A DNA stretch of 36,939 nucleotides from Streptomyces toyocaensis (GTDB taxonomy: Bacteria > Actinomycetota > Actinomycetes > Streptomycetales > Streptomycetaceae). The stretch lies in assembly GCF_000725125.1 (NCBI RefSeq), contig NZ_JFCB01000051.1, positions 1 to 36,939 of the forward strand, in the 5' to 3' direction. The notes under the pieces are model-generated. The model had not been told where the DNA came from and searched no databases. It was given only the letters and a program-made list of their open reading frames with translations. Positions 1-7,274 of this stretch are shown piece by piece. How positions within the stretch are numbered: the stretch's first letter is position 1; the number at the start of each line of letters is the position of its first letter. A program made the position numbers and the translations under genes.

Positions 1-65
1 TCCCAGGCAGCCAAAGTTGTTCTGTACCGCTCAAGAGTCAGGGCTTGGAGTTCCTGTGTCCATAG

Positions 66-137
66 GGCGGTTGGAGGAGATACGCCCGAAGGGTGCCCCC
101 GCGGGGGCACCCTTCGGGCGTATCTCCTCCAACCGCC
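66..137. terminator. Perfect 72-bp palindrome, possible strong terminator
   Basis: Bases 66-101 are the exact reverse complement of 102-137, giving two 36-base arms with no spacer; the centre is CCCCCGCGGGGG. It begins two bases after the TAG stop (140-142) of the leftward small-gene cluster, where a terminator would sit. No T-run follows on the minus strand. The arms are much longer than a normal intrinsic terminator and have no loop, so a recombination or hairpin-processing site, or an assembly foldback, remains possible. Confidence 0.75.
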
Positions 138-139
138 AG

Positions 140-358
140 CTACTGCCGACGCAGCTCGTACGGGTTGATCTCCTCGTACCGATCGTCGGACTCGTCCCGA
201 CCGAAACTCTCCTCCCGCTCCGGCCAGTTCGCCGGGCCGGCGACCCGAAACCGGTCGTCTGCCCACCGAGGTTCACCCACGCAGAACGCGTATACCTAGG
301 GTTGGTCGTCGCCACTCCGTCGGAGGAACTGCTCGTCGTAGATCAGAAAGTGGCCCAT
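140..358 (-). pseudogene. Small acidic protein gene interrupted by an in-frame TAG
   Basis: From the ATG at 358 the frame reads MGHFLIYDEQFLRRSGDDQP, reaches TAG at 296-298, then continues in the same frame as VYAFCVGEPRWADDRFRVAG and on to ...INPYELRRQ before the TAG at 140-142. The part after the amber keeps protein-like composition (acidic, aromatic, strong third-position GC) with no further stop for 51 codons. The ATG lies inside the end of the upstream gene (16-bp overlap), which supports translational coupling. The likeliest reading is a 72-codon gene broken by a recent nonsense change. Alternatives are a 20-residue peptide plus a second gene starting at GTG 280, or readthrough. I do not recognise the family. 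Confidence 0.5.
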
Positions 359-519
359 GCCTCCGGGGCCTCGCGGACTTCCACCGGCACGGTGACCACA
401 CGGGTCACCTTGTCGTCGTCGACATCAACCTCGACCATCATCGGCACCACGTACGGACCCACCGCTTCGCCACCGCCCCGCCGGTCGCATGCTCGGGTCG
501 CGTCCGAGGGCGCCCTCAC
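343..519 (-). CDS. Hypothetical 58-residue protein
   Basis: This is the middle gene of a leftward cluster. It starts at GTG 519, whose last two bases are in the TGA of the upstream gene (GTGA overlap), and ends at TGA 343-345. The second half is clearly protein-like, MMVEVDVDDDKVTRVVTVPV followed by EVREAPEAWATF, an acidic alternating pattern that suggests two beta strands. The first 25 residues are less convincing, so the ATG inside the PMMVEV stretch could be the true start. No family was recognised. The tight overlaps on both sides imply co-expression with its neighbours. Confidence 0.55.
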   Translation of the reverse strand: MRAPSDATRACDRRGGGEAVGPYVVPMMVEVDVDDDKVTRVVTVPVEVREAPEAWATF

Positions 520-935
520 TTCTGCTTGTTGTGCCGATCGATGGCAGCGGAGAAGACGTCCACGAGTTCGCCGGGCATGGAGTAGCCCTTGACCTTTCCG
601 AAGCCGGGCCCCTGCGCCTGGATCGGTGGCTGCATCCCTGTCGGCCACCAGCCCTCGCGGACTCCGCGCTCCAGGACGCGCTTGAGGGCGCCGCTGTGGC
701 CGCGGAGGCTGCCGCCGTCAGCGCGGAGTTCGTCGTCGTCGACGAAGCCATGGCGGATGACGGCCATGTGGACGATGTGGCGTGCCCGTGCGGGCAGGGT
801 TCGGTAGTACTGCAAGGCGCGTTCGACGGTCCACGTCGCGTCGACGTCGAGGTGGAGAGCGTGCTCCGCGAGGAGTGCGAGGAGTTGGTCCCGGAAGTCG
901 TCGGTGGGGTCGTCGACCGTGACGGTGATGCGCAA
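516..935 (-). CDS. Hypothetical protein, first gene of a three-gene small cluster
   Basis: The 139-residue product has an N-terminal part with DD-rich segments (VTVDDPTDDFRDQLLALLAE), a central helical region containing RALQYYRTLPARARHIVHMA, and a C-terminal part with GFGKVKGYSMPGELVDVFSA. I do not recognise the family. I place the start at TTG 935 because GGAGAG lies four bases upstream and the extra 27 codons up to TTG 1016 have much weaker third-position GC (about 67 percent) than the rest. The longer form (516-1016) cannot be excluded. It is divergent from the recombinase gene across a gap that holds the lox-like repeat. Confidence 0.7.
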   Translation of the reverse strand: MRITVTVDDPTDDFRDQLLALLAEHALHLDVDATWTVERALQYYRTLPARARHIVHMAVIRHGFVDDDELRADGGSLRGHSGALKRVLERGVREGWWPTGMQPPIQAQGPGFGKVKGYSMPGELVDVFSAAIDRHNKQK

Positions 936-1096
936 GATCTCTCCGTACCAATAGACGTGGATTTGACGAGGACGGTAGCAGCCCGACACCGGCAACCACG
1001 CTTTTGGTACCGCCAAGGGCAGTCCCGGTCGACGGCGGCCGGGTACCCGGACGAGTCCCGTCGGCGTCCAGCGAAGCCGGGACTCGTTACCTTCAG

Positions 1097-1128
1097 TAGC
1101 CTCGTATAATTTCCCTTATACGAGGCTA
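1097..1128. promoter_or_regulatory. Lox-like inverted repeat, 13-6-13 bp, overlapping a TATAAT box
   Basis: The perfect arms TAGCCTCGTATAA (1097-1109) and TTATACGAGGCTA (1116-1128) flank the 6-bp spacer TTTCCC. Cre-type sites have two 13-bp inverted arms around a short asymmetric spacer (8 bp in loxP), and this repeat starts 49 bp upstream of a Cre-like recombinase gene. The left arm also contributes a perfect TATAAT (1105-1110) directed at that gene, so binding could repress it. It may be a recombination site, an operator, or both. Only one copy is visible in this window. Confidence 0.65.
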
Positions 1129-1145
1129 GCCTGACGGAGGGGCAC

Positions 1146-2321
1146 ATGGTCGACTACAGCGCCGTGGAAGTGGTCGACGCCGAGCTGGTCGACGAGGACG
1201 AGGACCGAGCACTCCCCACCCTCGCGGACGCGCCGGCACACCGGCCCTTCGTCGACCGGCACACGCTGCTACGGCCGGACGTCCCGGTCCCGACGACGGT
1301 CGACCAGCCGACCTACACCGAGGCCGACTTCCGGATCTCGCAGGCGACGGCCGCCCTGATCGACGGGGCACCGCCCGCCAACACCTCCCGCACGTACGGC
1401 TCGGCCCTTGGGCAGTTCAGGACATGGTGCGCGCAGAGCGGCCGGGTGCCGATGCCGTGCACCACGGCGACGTTCGTGGAGTACGTCGGGCACCTGGTGC
1501 AAAGGGACTTGGCCCCCTCGTCCGTCCAGGTACACATGTCGGCGATCCGCTCCGCCCACCCCGACGGCCAGCAGCCCGGCACCAAGGAGGCCCGGCAGAT
1601 CCTCCGCAAGCACGCCCGGGACTGGGCCCGGCGCCGCGCGCCGAGGAAGGCGCCGCCGATTCGCACCGCGGCCCTGTCCGCCATGGTGGCCACCTGCACC
1701 GCGGCCGACGAGCGCGAGTGGCCGAAGGCCCTCCGGGACGCCGCGCTGCTCACCCTTGGATGGGGAATGCTGTCCCGCCGCAGCGAGCTTGCGAACCTCC
1801 TGATCGAGCACCTGGTCGTGGAGGACGACGGTGTCACCGTACGCGTGGCCTTCTCCAAGACCGACCAGGCCGCCCGCGGCGAGGACACGTTCGTACCGGC
1901 CGACCCGGACGATCCCTTGCTCTGCCCCGTTGCCCGCGTGCGTGCGTGGCTGGAGGAGCTGCGCCGCCACGGCATCACGTCGGGTCCGGTGTTCCGGCAC
2001 GTCACCCGCGGCGGCACCGTCCGCTCGCGCTCCGGGCCGCGCGGCGACTTCCTCAGCCCCGACGCGATCGGAAGCGTCGTCAAGGCTCGCGCTCGGCTCG
2101 CCGGTGTCAGTGCCCCCGGCGGGCGTGCGGTCACTGCACACGGCCTGCGCCGAGGGCCGGCGCAGGAGATCTCCGAAGCAGGAGGAGACCCGACCGCACA
2201 GGGCCGGTGGAAGCCCGGCTCTCCCACGGTCCGCAAGCACTACATCGAGCCCGCCCGGGGCAAGACGGACAACCCGCTGCACGCCGCCCGGGTTAAAGCA
2301 CGGGCGAGGGCCGGTACCTGA
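1146..2321 (+). CDS. Cre-like tyrosine recombinase
   Basis: The 391-residue protein has an acidic N-terminal tail of about 50 residues, then a SAM-like core-binding domain (about 60-165, with NTSRTYGSALGQFRTWC) and a catalytic domain (about 170-370). The full tyrosine recombinase set is visible: R211 in RRSEL, K238 in SKTD, H332 and R335 in HGLRRG, W355 in GRWKPGS and nucleophile Y366 in KHYIEP. A tryptophan in place of the usual second histidine is the Cre arrangement, and CPV at 260-262 and GPVFR at 280-284 also fit Cre-like enzymes. GGAGGGG stands before the ATG. It should cut and rejoin DNA at paired inverted-repeat sites, possibly the repeat just upstream. It could act in dimer resolution, excision of an element, or inversion. 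No matching attachment pair is seen. Confidence 0.9.
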   Translation: MVDYSAVEVVDAELVDEDEDRALPTLADAPAHRPFVDRHTLLRPDVPVPTTVDQPTYTEADFRISQATAALIDGAPPANTSRTYGSALGQFRTWCAQSGRVPMPCTTATFVEYVGHLVQRDLAPSSVQVHMSAIRSAHPDGQQPGTKEARQILRKHARDWARRRAPRKAPPIRTAALSAMVATCTAADEREWPKALRDAALLTLGWGMLSRRSELANLLIEHLVVEDDGVTVRVAFSKTDQAARGEDTFVPADPDDPLLCPVARVRAWLEELRRHGITSGPVFRHVTRGGTVRSRSGPRGDFLSPDAIGSVVKARARLAGVSAPGGRAVTAHGLRRGPAQEISEAGGDPTAQGRWKPGSPTVRKHYIEPARGKTDNPLHAARVKARARAGT

Positions 2322-2333
2322 CCACCCACATCT

Positions 2334-2398
2334 CAATTGACACGTGACGATAAGGAGGAAGCCGGTACCGTGGCAGCGTAAGCGTCACGTGTCGATTG
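2334..2398. repeat. Inverted repeat, 16-bp arms, before the zinc-ribbon gene
   Basis: CAATTGACACGTGACG (2334-2349) and CGTCACGTGTCGATTG (2383-2398) match at 15 of 16 positions when inverted, with 33 bp between them. Each arm contains the palindrome CACGTG. The gap carries AAGGAGG and a tiny GTG GCA GCG TAA frame (2370-2381) that might be a leader, though the spacing is long. The right arm ends two bases before ATG 2400, so a regulator bound here would control the next gene. A recombinase-binding role is also possible. Confidence 0.6.
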
Positions 2399-2411
2399 GA
2401 TGAGGGGACTC

Positions 2412-3188
2412 ATGACGACATGCCCGGTGTGCGGCGGGGCGCTGCCCGCGCAGCGTGGCCCTCGCGCCCGCCGCTACTGCTCACGCGCCTGCCAGGCCAA
2501 GGCATACCGTGCCCGTCAGCGACAGGTTCAGGAGCAGCGGCTCGCTTCCGGTGGGGGAGAGGAACTGCTGGAGGAGTACGCGGGTGTGCCTGCGACGGAA
2601 CTCGCCGACAGTCTGGCCGACGCCGCCCGGCGCCTGGCCGGAGCATTGAACGCCGGACTGCCCGCAGACGGTTCCGACCTTGACGTCGTGGCCCGGATCC
2701 CGTTCGTTCTGGCGGCTCGTATTCGGCAGGCAGCACCAGCCGTCGCCGTCATCGAGCAGGCCACCCATGCCGCCCTACCGCCTCCTGAGGTGCAGGCTCC
2801 GCCCGCTGAACCGTCACGTGATGATTCAGCGCCCACCTCCCCAGCGCGCAGCCGAGCTCCGGAGAGGACCGCACCTGCTCGGCGCAAGCGGCTGTCGCAG
2901 CAGGCCGCCCGCGCCGTCGCGGACAGCGCCCGTCTGGTCAAGGACGTGGACCACCGCGATACCCATCGGTGGAGCCTGATCGCCGAGGACGGGACGGTAC
3001 TGGGTCACGTGGAACCGTCGTACGGCGGCACCGGTCGGACCGGGCGTAACGGCTGGAACTACCGCCTCTCCGAGTCCTTCGCGGTCAGCGGTCCGTACAT
3101 GACGCGCAAGGAGGCCGCACTGCAGTGCGCCATGGCCTGGATCCGCGTCGTCACTGCTCCGGTACGACGCACCCTCACCGTCGACTGA
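2412..3188 (+). CDS. Zinc-ribbon protein of unknown function
   Basis: The 258-residue protein has an N-terminal zinc ribbon: CPVCGG at residues 4-9 followed by RRYCSRACQAKAYRARQ, a CxxC...CxxxC pair of knuckles common in small actinobacterial DNA-associated proteins. A helical middle follows, then a Pro/Ala/Arg-rich linker (about 118-165). The distinct C-terminal domain reads HRWSLIAEDGTVLGHVEPSY and goes on to an aromatic and glycine-rich stretch. I prefer ATG 2412 because GAGGGG lies just before it; ATG 2400 is in frame but lacks a good ribosome site. It lies in the same direction as the recombinase, 90 bp downstream, behind its own inverted repeat. It could be an accessory DNA-binding factor; that is inference. 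Confidence 0.75.
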   Translation: MTTCPVCGGALPAQRGPRARRYCSRACQAKAYRARQRQVQEQRLASGGGEELLEEYAGVPATELADSLADAARRLAGALNAGLPADGSDLDVVARIPFVLAARIRQAAPAVAVIEQATHAALPPPEVQAPPAEPSRDDSAPTSPARSRAPERTAPARRKRLSQQAARAVADSARLVKDVDHRDTHRWSLIAEDGTVLGHVEPSYGGTGRTGRNGWNYRLSESFAVSGPYMTRKEAALQCAMAWIRVVTAPVRRTLTVD

Positions 3189-3326
3189 TCAACGGACCGG
3201 GCCCCTCGACCGGACGGCTGCCGGGTGCCGGGAGGAGCCGAACCGGAGCATTCCCCCCGAGGACCCGCAGTCGCAGCTCGCAGTACTCCTGGGACACAGC
3301 GTCATCAGCTCCTACATCATTGAGAT

Positions 3327-5000
3327 ATGCAGCAACTCGAGGCGCAGGAAGTGTCCCTGCATAAGGTGTTTAGCAGCGACTATGACTTCAAGATCCCGGA
3401 CTACCAGCGGCCGTACGCCTGGGACACCGAGCAGGCCGTCCAGTTGCTGACCGACCTGGAGGAGTCGCTGGAGAGGGGGACGGAGGAGCCGTACTTTCTC
3501 GGCTCCATCGTGTTGGTCAAGGCCAAGGGCGACGCGCCCGCCGAGGTCATCGACGGTCAGCAGCGTCTCACCACCCTGACCATCCTGCTCGCCCTCCTCC
3601 GCGACCTGACGGAGGACCCGGAGCTGGGCAGCGACCTCGACAAACTGGTCACGGAGCCCGGCAACAAGGTCCGCAGGCTCGCTCCCAAGCCCAGGGTCAC
3701 CCTGCGGTTGCGTGACGCCGGCTTTTTCCAGCAGTACGTCCAGACGAAGGGGGCGACCGAGGCTCTGCGGGCCATGAAGGAGGAAGTGCTGCCGACGGAC
3801 GCGCAGAAGGCCGTCCTGCGCAACGCGAAGGCGCTGCACGCGATACTCGCCGGCTGGTCGGAGGAGCGGCGGCTGGATCTCGTGCAGATGCTCGGCGAAC
3901 GCACCTTCCTGGTCATCGTCAGCACCCCCGACTTGGACAGCGCCCACCGTATCTTCAGCGTCATGAACTCCCGGGGTATGGATCTGTCGCCCACGGACAT
4001 CTTCAAGTCGCACATCATCGGTCCTCTGGACGAGAAGGCCTCGGAGGAGTGCGCCCGTAAGTGGGAGGACGCCGAGGAGGCCCTGGGCCGGGACGACTTC
4101 GCCGACCTCTTCCTCCACCTGCGCATGGTGTTCGCCATGAAGCGGGCGGAGCGGGAACTGCTCAAGGAGTTCCCCGAGCAGGTGCTCAGCCACTACCTGC
4201 CCGGCAAGGCCGAGTCATTCGTCAACGACGTCGTCGTGCCGTACGCGGACGCCTACGTGCAGATCCGTGACGCCAGCTACTCGGCGCCCTCTGGCGCAGA
4301 GCAGGTGAACGCCTGGTTCAAGCGACTCCAGCAGGTCGACAACAACGACTGGCGGCCGGCGGCTCTGTGGGCCCTGCGCAACCACGGTGACGACCCTGCC
4401 TGGCTCGACGAGTTCTTCGGCGCACTGGAGCGGCTGGCGGCCAGCATGTTCATCCGCCGCGTCTACACCACCCCCCGCGTCACGCGATACGCGGACCTCC
4501 TGCGCGAACTCGACGCCGGGAAGGGCCTGGACGCGGCCTCCTTCACCCTGACGGATGCGGAGAAGGCCGAGACACTCGCGCGCCTGGACGGCGACATCTA
4601 CCTCGTCACCAGGACCCGCAAGTACATCTTGCTGCGTCTGGACGAGATGCTGGCCGGAAAACCCGGGGTCTCGTATGACCACACCCTGATCACCGTCGAG
4701 CACGTACTGCCGCAGAACCCGAAGCAGGGGTCCCAGTGGCTGCGGCACTTCACCGACCAACAGCGCGGGGAGTGGACGCACCGGCTGGGCAACCTCGTCC
4801 TGCTCAACCGTACGAAGAACGCCTACGCCCAGAACTACGACTTCGCCGAAAAGAAGACCAAGTACTTCACCGGCAGGCACGGCGTTTCCACGTTCGCCTT
4901 GACCAGCCAGGTGCTGCAGCACCAGGAGTGGGTGCCGGCCTTGCTGCAGAAGCGGCAGCGGCGGCTCCTGGGGCTGCTGGCCGACGAATGGGATCTGTAA
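3327..5000 (+). CDS. GmrSD-type restriction endonuclease (DUF262 plus DUF1524)
   Basis: The 557-residue single-chain protein has both halves of the GmrSD family. The N-terminal DUF262 (ParB/sulfiredoxin-like) domain shows PDYQRPYAW at residues 24-32 and VIDGQQRLTTL at 74-84, the DGQQR motif used for nucleotide binding. The C-terminal DUF1524 HNH-type nuclease shows VEHVLPQN with H459, then LGNLVLLNRTKNAYAQN with N489 and N494. Such enzymes are type IV restriction systems that attack modified phage DNA, often glucosylated. Length is within the normal range and no key motif is missing. It sits alone, 418 bp before the CRISPR array, so the two make a small defence island. The substrate cannot be told from sequence. 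Confidence 0.92.
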   Translation: MQQLEAQEVSLHKVFSSDYDFKIPDYQRPYAWDTEQAVQLLTDLEESLERGTEEPYFLGSIVLVKAKGDAPAEVIDGQQRLTTLTILLALLRDLTEDPELGSDLDKLVTEPGNKVRRLAPKPRVTLRLRDAGFFQQYVQTKGATEALRAMKEEVLPTDAQKAVLRNAKALHAILAGWSEERRLDLVQMLGERTFLVIVSTPDLDSAHRIFSVMNSRGMDLSPTDIFKSHIIGPLDEKASEECARKWEDAEEALGRDDFADLFLHLRMVFAMKRAERELLKEFPEQVLSHYLPGKAESFVNDVVVPYADAYVQIRDASYSAPSGAEQVNAWFKRLQQVDNNDWRPAALWALRNHGDDPAWLDEFFGALERLAASMFIRRVYTTPRVTRYADLLRELDAGKGLDAASFTLTDAEKAETLARLDGDIYLVTRTRKYILLRLDEMLAGKPGVSYDHTLITVEHVLPQNPKQGSQWLRHFTDQQRGEWTHRLGNLVLLNRTKNAYAQNYDFAEKKTKYFTGRHGVSTFALTSQVLQHQEWVPALLQKRQRRLLGLLADEWDL

Positions 5001-5418
5001 GGGGCGAAGCCCTCTGCCACGGGTGCCATCGGGCGACGCGAAGGGGTTCCGGTTGTCGAAGCGGTAAGCACCGTCGCCGTTTTCCTGATGCTGCGGCAGG
5101 CAGGGTGCCGGAGGCGAAGGCGCCAGCCGTGGCTGCGTCCAGCTGCTGGGGGAAGGCAGGACGCCGACGATTGCCCACACCCGCCGGGGCCATTACAGAA
5201 GTTGAAGCCGGGGTGGGAGGAGACCAACGACCGCTGGTAATGCGCAGCGTCCCCCACCGTGGTTCCCGGTCGCGCAGCGGTCCCGCTGGTTCACCCGACA
5301 GTTGTAGCGTGGTTTGCTGCACTTCAAAACCGGAGCCACGGATATGTGTTATTTGTCGGAATCGGCGAAAGTCGCCGAAACGATGCTTGGCCCGGGATAA
5401 AACCGCAGCTCAGCAAGT
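5001..5418 (+). promoter_or_regulatory. Gene-free stretch ending in the CRISPR leader
   Basis: No convincing gene is present. Bases 5001-5290 are GC-rich, with no protein-like frame. From about 5300 the sequence becomes richer in A and T (TTCAAAACC, GTGTTATTTGTC, GGGATAAAACC) up to the first repeat at 5419. That position and composition fit a type I-E leader carrying the array promoter and the adaptation signals, with transcription to the right. The exact promoter is not resolved. Confidence 0.6.
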
Positions 5419-6423
5419 CTGCTCCCCGCACCCGCGGGGATGGTCCCGAACTAGGTTGCCTCGGGCAACTAAATGGGAACTGCTCCCCGCACCCGCGGGG
5501 ATGGTCCCGACGACCGGTCCGACCACACCGGCATCAGGATCTGCTCCCCGCACCCGCGGGGATGGTCCCCTGGTCGCCCAGCGCCCGTACCCTGATGATC
5601 ACTGCTCCCCGCACCCGCGGGGATGGTCCCTGGCGGGCGCTGGGCCAGGCTTTCACTCGGACCTGCTCCCCGCACCCGCGGGGATGGTCCCCCGCTCGTC
5701 GGGTCGCTGCCCTGCTTGTAGAACTGCTCCCCGCACCCGCGGGGATGGTCCCGTCGCGATCCCCGCCGCGGTCTGAGCCGTGGCCTGCTCCCCGCACCCG
5801 CGGGGATGGTCCCGCGTCCATGGACGCTGTCCGAAGGGTTTTCCACTGCTCCCCGCACCCGCGGGGATGGTCCCCGGGTCAGCTCCGGGTGCGGGTCCTC
5901 GAGGAGCTGCTCCCCGCACCCGCGGGGATGGTCCCGATCTGGGTCTGGCGTTCGAGCGGGTCATCGACTGCTCCCCGCACCCGCGGGGATGGTCCCGGGA
6001 GAACGCCATCGCGGAGACGATGGAGCAGCTGCTCCCCGCACCCGCGGGGATGGTCCCCGCCACGCCCGACCCACCGCCGAATGCCCCACCTGCTCCCCGC
6101 ACCCGCGGGGATGGTCCCGCCAGCCGGCCCCCCCAGATACCGTCCGGCTCCTGCTCCCCGCACCCGCGGGGATGGTCCCGCCAGCCGGCCCCCCCAGATA
6201 CCGTCCGGCTCCTGCTCCCCGCACCCGCGGGGATGGTCCCGGCGAGGATGGCCTTGCAGGTGGTGAGGTCTTCTGCTCCCCGCACCCGCGGGGATGGTCC
6301 CGGCGCGCACGTCGGCGCGAGGGCGTCCAAGGTCTGCTCCCCGCACCCGCGGGGATGGTCCCGTGCGGGCCCCGTCAGGGCCGGCGTCCACGGCCTGCTC
6401 CCCGCACCCGCGGGGATGGTCCC
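5419..6423 (+). CRISPR. Type I-E CRISPR array, 17 repeats and 16 spacers
   Basis: Seventeen identical 29-bp repeats begin CTGCTCCCC, contain the hairpin CCCGC-GCGGG, and end GATGGTCCC. The sixteen spacers are all 32 bp, so the period is exactly 61 bp. Length, hairpin and 3' end match the I-E class used by Streptomyces; by analogy with E. coli the crRNA 5' handle would be ATGGTCCC, giving rightward transcription. Spacers 12 (6119-6150) and 13 (6180-6211) are identical. The last repeat is perfect, not degenerate, and is directly followed by transposase sequence, so the leader-distal end appears lost. No cas gene is in the window; function would need cas genes elsewhere. Confidence 0.98.
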
Positions 6424-6703
6424 GCGGCAGTGACAGGCCGGCCAGCACCGCCCGCAGCCGACCGACGTCGATCCGGCCCCGGTTCAGGCCGCCGTACATC
6501 GCTCCGTGCCCACGACGATGCTCGGGCAACAGCGTCAGATCCACCGGGGACTTCACCGCACCGTCCGCACACAACACCGCGTCCATCAGCTCGAACAACT
6601 CATCGCGCCGAGCGGTCAGGCACTCGTAGAACTCGCCCCGGAATCGTGACGCCTCCGCGAACGCTTCCCTCCGGACGGCATCAGGCAGCAGACTCACCCT
6701 CAC
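6424..6703 (-). pseudogene. N-terminal transposase fragment abutting the CRISPR array
   Basis: From GTG 6703 (or 6697) the frame gives VSLLPDAVRREAFAEASRFR, then EFYECLTARRDELFELMDAV and more, ending LAGLSLPR exactly where the last CRISPR repeat begins. This matches the start of a large actinobacterial DDE transposase family (I recall it as NF041680, IS701-like), whose full members are several hundred residues. Only about 93 residues remain and no catalytic acidic residue is present, so it is dead. The frame appears to continue through the repeats because their 61-bp period leaves open frames, but that is chance. Confidence 0.8.
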
Positions 6704-6710
6704 GGCCTTC

Positions 6711-6750
6711 GTCTTGGTCAGTGCACCTTGGTCGGAGCACTGACCAAGAC
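6711..6750. repeat. Perfect 14-bp inverted repeat at the edge of the transposase fragment
   Basis: GTCTTGGTCAGTGC (6711-6724) and GCACTGACCAAGAC (6737-6750) are exact reverse complements separated by 12 bp. It lies eight bases upstream of the fragment's probable start, where the element end or the transposase promoter would be. It may be the terminal or subterminal repeat of the lost element, or an operator for the transposase. No partner end is visible on the other side because that part is deleted. Confidence 0.6.
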
Positions 6751-6833
6751 GAGGCCGCCCCCACATCCGGCGAATCCCCAGGTGAGCGACTCAGTTCGAG
6801 ATACCGTTCGAGGCCGGAAGAAAAAGAACAAGC

Positions 6834-7143
6834 TCAGGTGGATCTGATGGTCAGGCCGGTCTCGGCTAGGCAGCCGTCTATGAGGTCGCTGCGGTACTGA
6901 ATGTGCCGCAGGCCGCGACGGATGCGCTGGACGAGGTGTTCGGGAGTGCTGAAGGCGACGTTGGAGAGCCAACCGCGTCGCAGGAGCGACCAGATCCCTT
7001 CCACGGGGTTGAGGTCGGGCGCGTAGGGCGGCAGGTAGTAGATGGTCAGCCAGTCCCGGGACGCGGCGAACTCCCGCAGGCCGGCGGCCTTGTGCACGTC
7101 CAGGTTGTCCCAGATGAGCACGATCGGGCCGCCGAGCACCGCG
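6834..7143 (-). pseudogene. IS630-family transposase, C-terminal fragment
   Basis: The last 103 codons of an IS630-type DDE_3 transposase are intact: GGPIVLIWDNLDVHKAAGL with the second catalytic Asp, LTIYYLPPYAPDLNPVEGIW with the catalytic Glu, and a normal end at TGA 6834. Upstream of about 7143 the similarity stops and the frame reads low-complexity sequence, so the N-terminal two thirds are missing. Full members are about 350 residues. The ends of the element were not found. It is one of several broken elements between the CRISPR array and the immunity-like genes. Confidence 0.85.
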
Positions 7144-7190
7144 GCGCAGGAAGTGGGGGGCCGAGTAGGAACGCGGCTTTGGAACTGGTA

Positions 7191-7219
7191 GGCCCGCATG
7201 TTGAGGTGTCGCGTATTCG
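7191..7219. repeat. 29-bp direct repeat, copy 1
   Basis: This segment matches 7922-7950 at 27 of 29 positions, including the shared core CGCATGTTGAGGTGTCGCGT. It lies 55 bp before the ATG of the orphan membrane protein gene and just outside the IS630 remnant. It may be a promoter-region element or a recombination scar. Confidence 0.75.
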
Positions 7220-7274
7220 CCAAGCGGCCGTAAGCTCCGATCACGTCCTGTGATCGCGGCGGTAGATTATCGAC

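Noticed and set aside
2370..2381. Tiny frame GTG GCA GCG TAA behind AAGGAGG as a leader peptide
   Set aside because: The ribosome-site spacing is long and three codons give no support, so it is only mentioned with the inverted repeat.
3189..3326. Plus-strand run LAVLLGHSVISSYIIE resembling the end of a tyrosine recombinase
   Set aside because: Only about 16 residues, with no upstream similarity and no catalytic Tyr in the right setting; too short to call a remnant.
5879..6766. 295-codon minus-strand frame joining the transposase fragment to CRISPR repeats
   Set aside because: The transposase similarity ends exactly at the last repeat; the remaining codons are repeat and spacer sequence.
5469..6900. 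Several long open frames on both strands over the CRISPR array
   Set aside because: They are made by the 61-bp repeat period and consist of repeated RTRGDGP / PAPAGMVP-type peptides; they are not genes.
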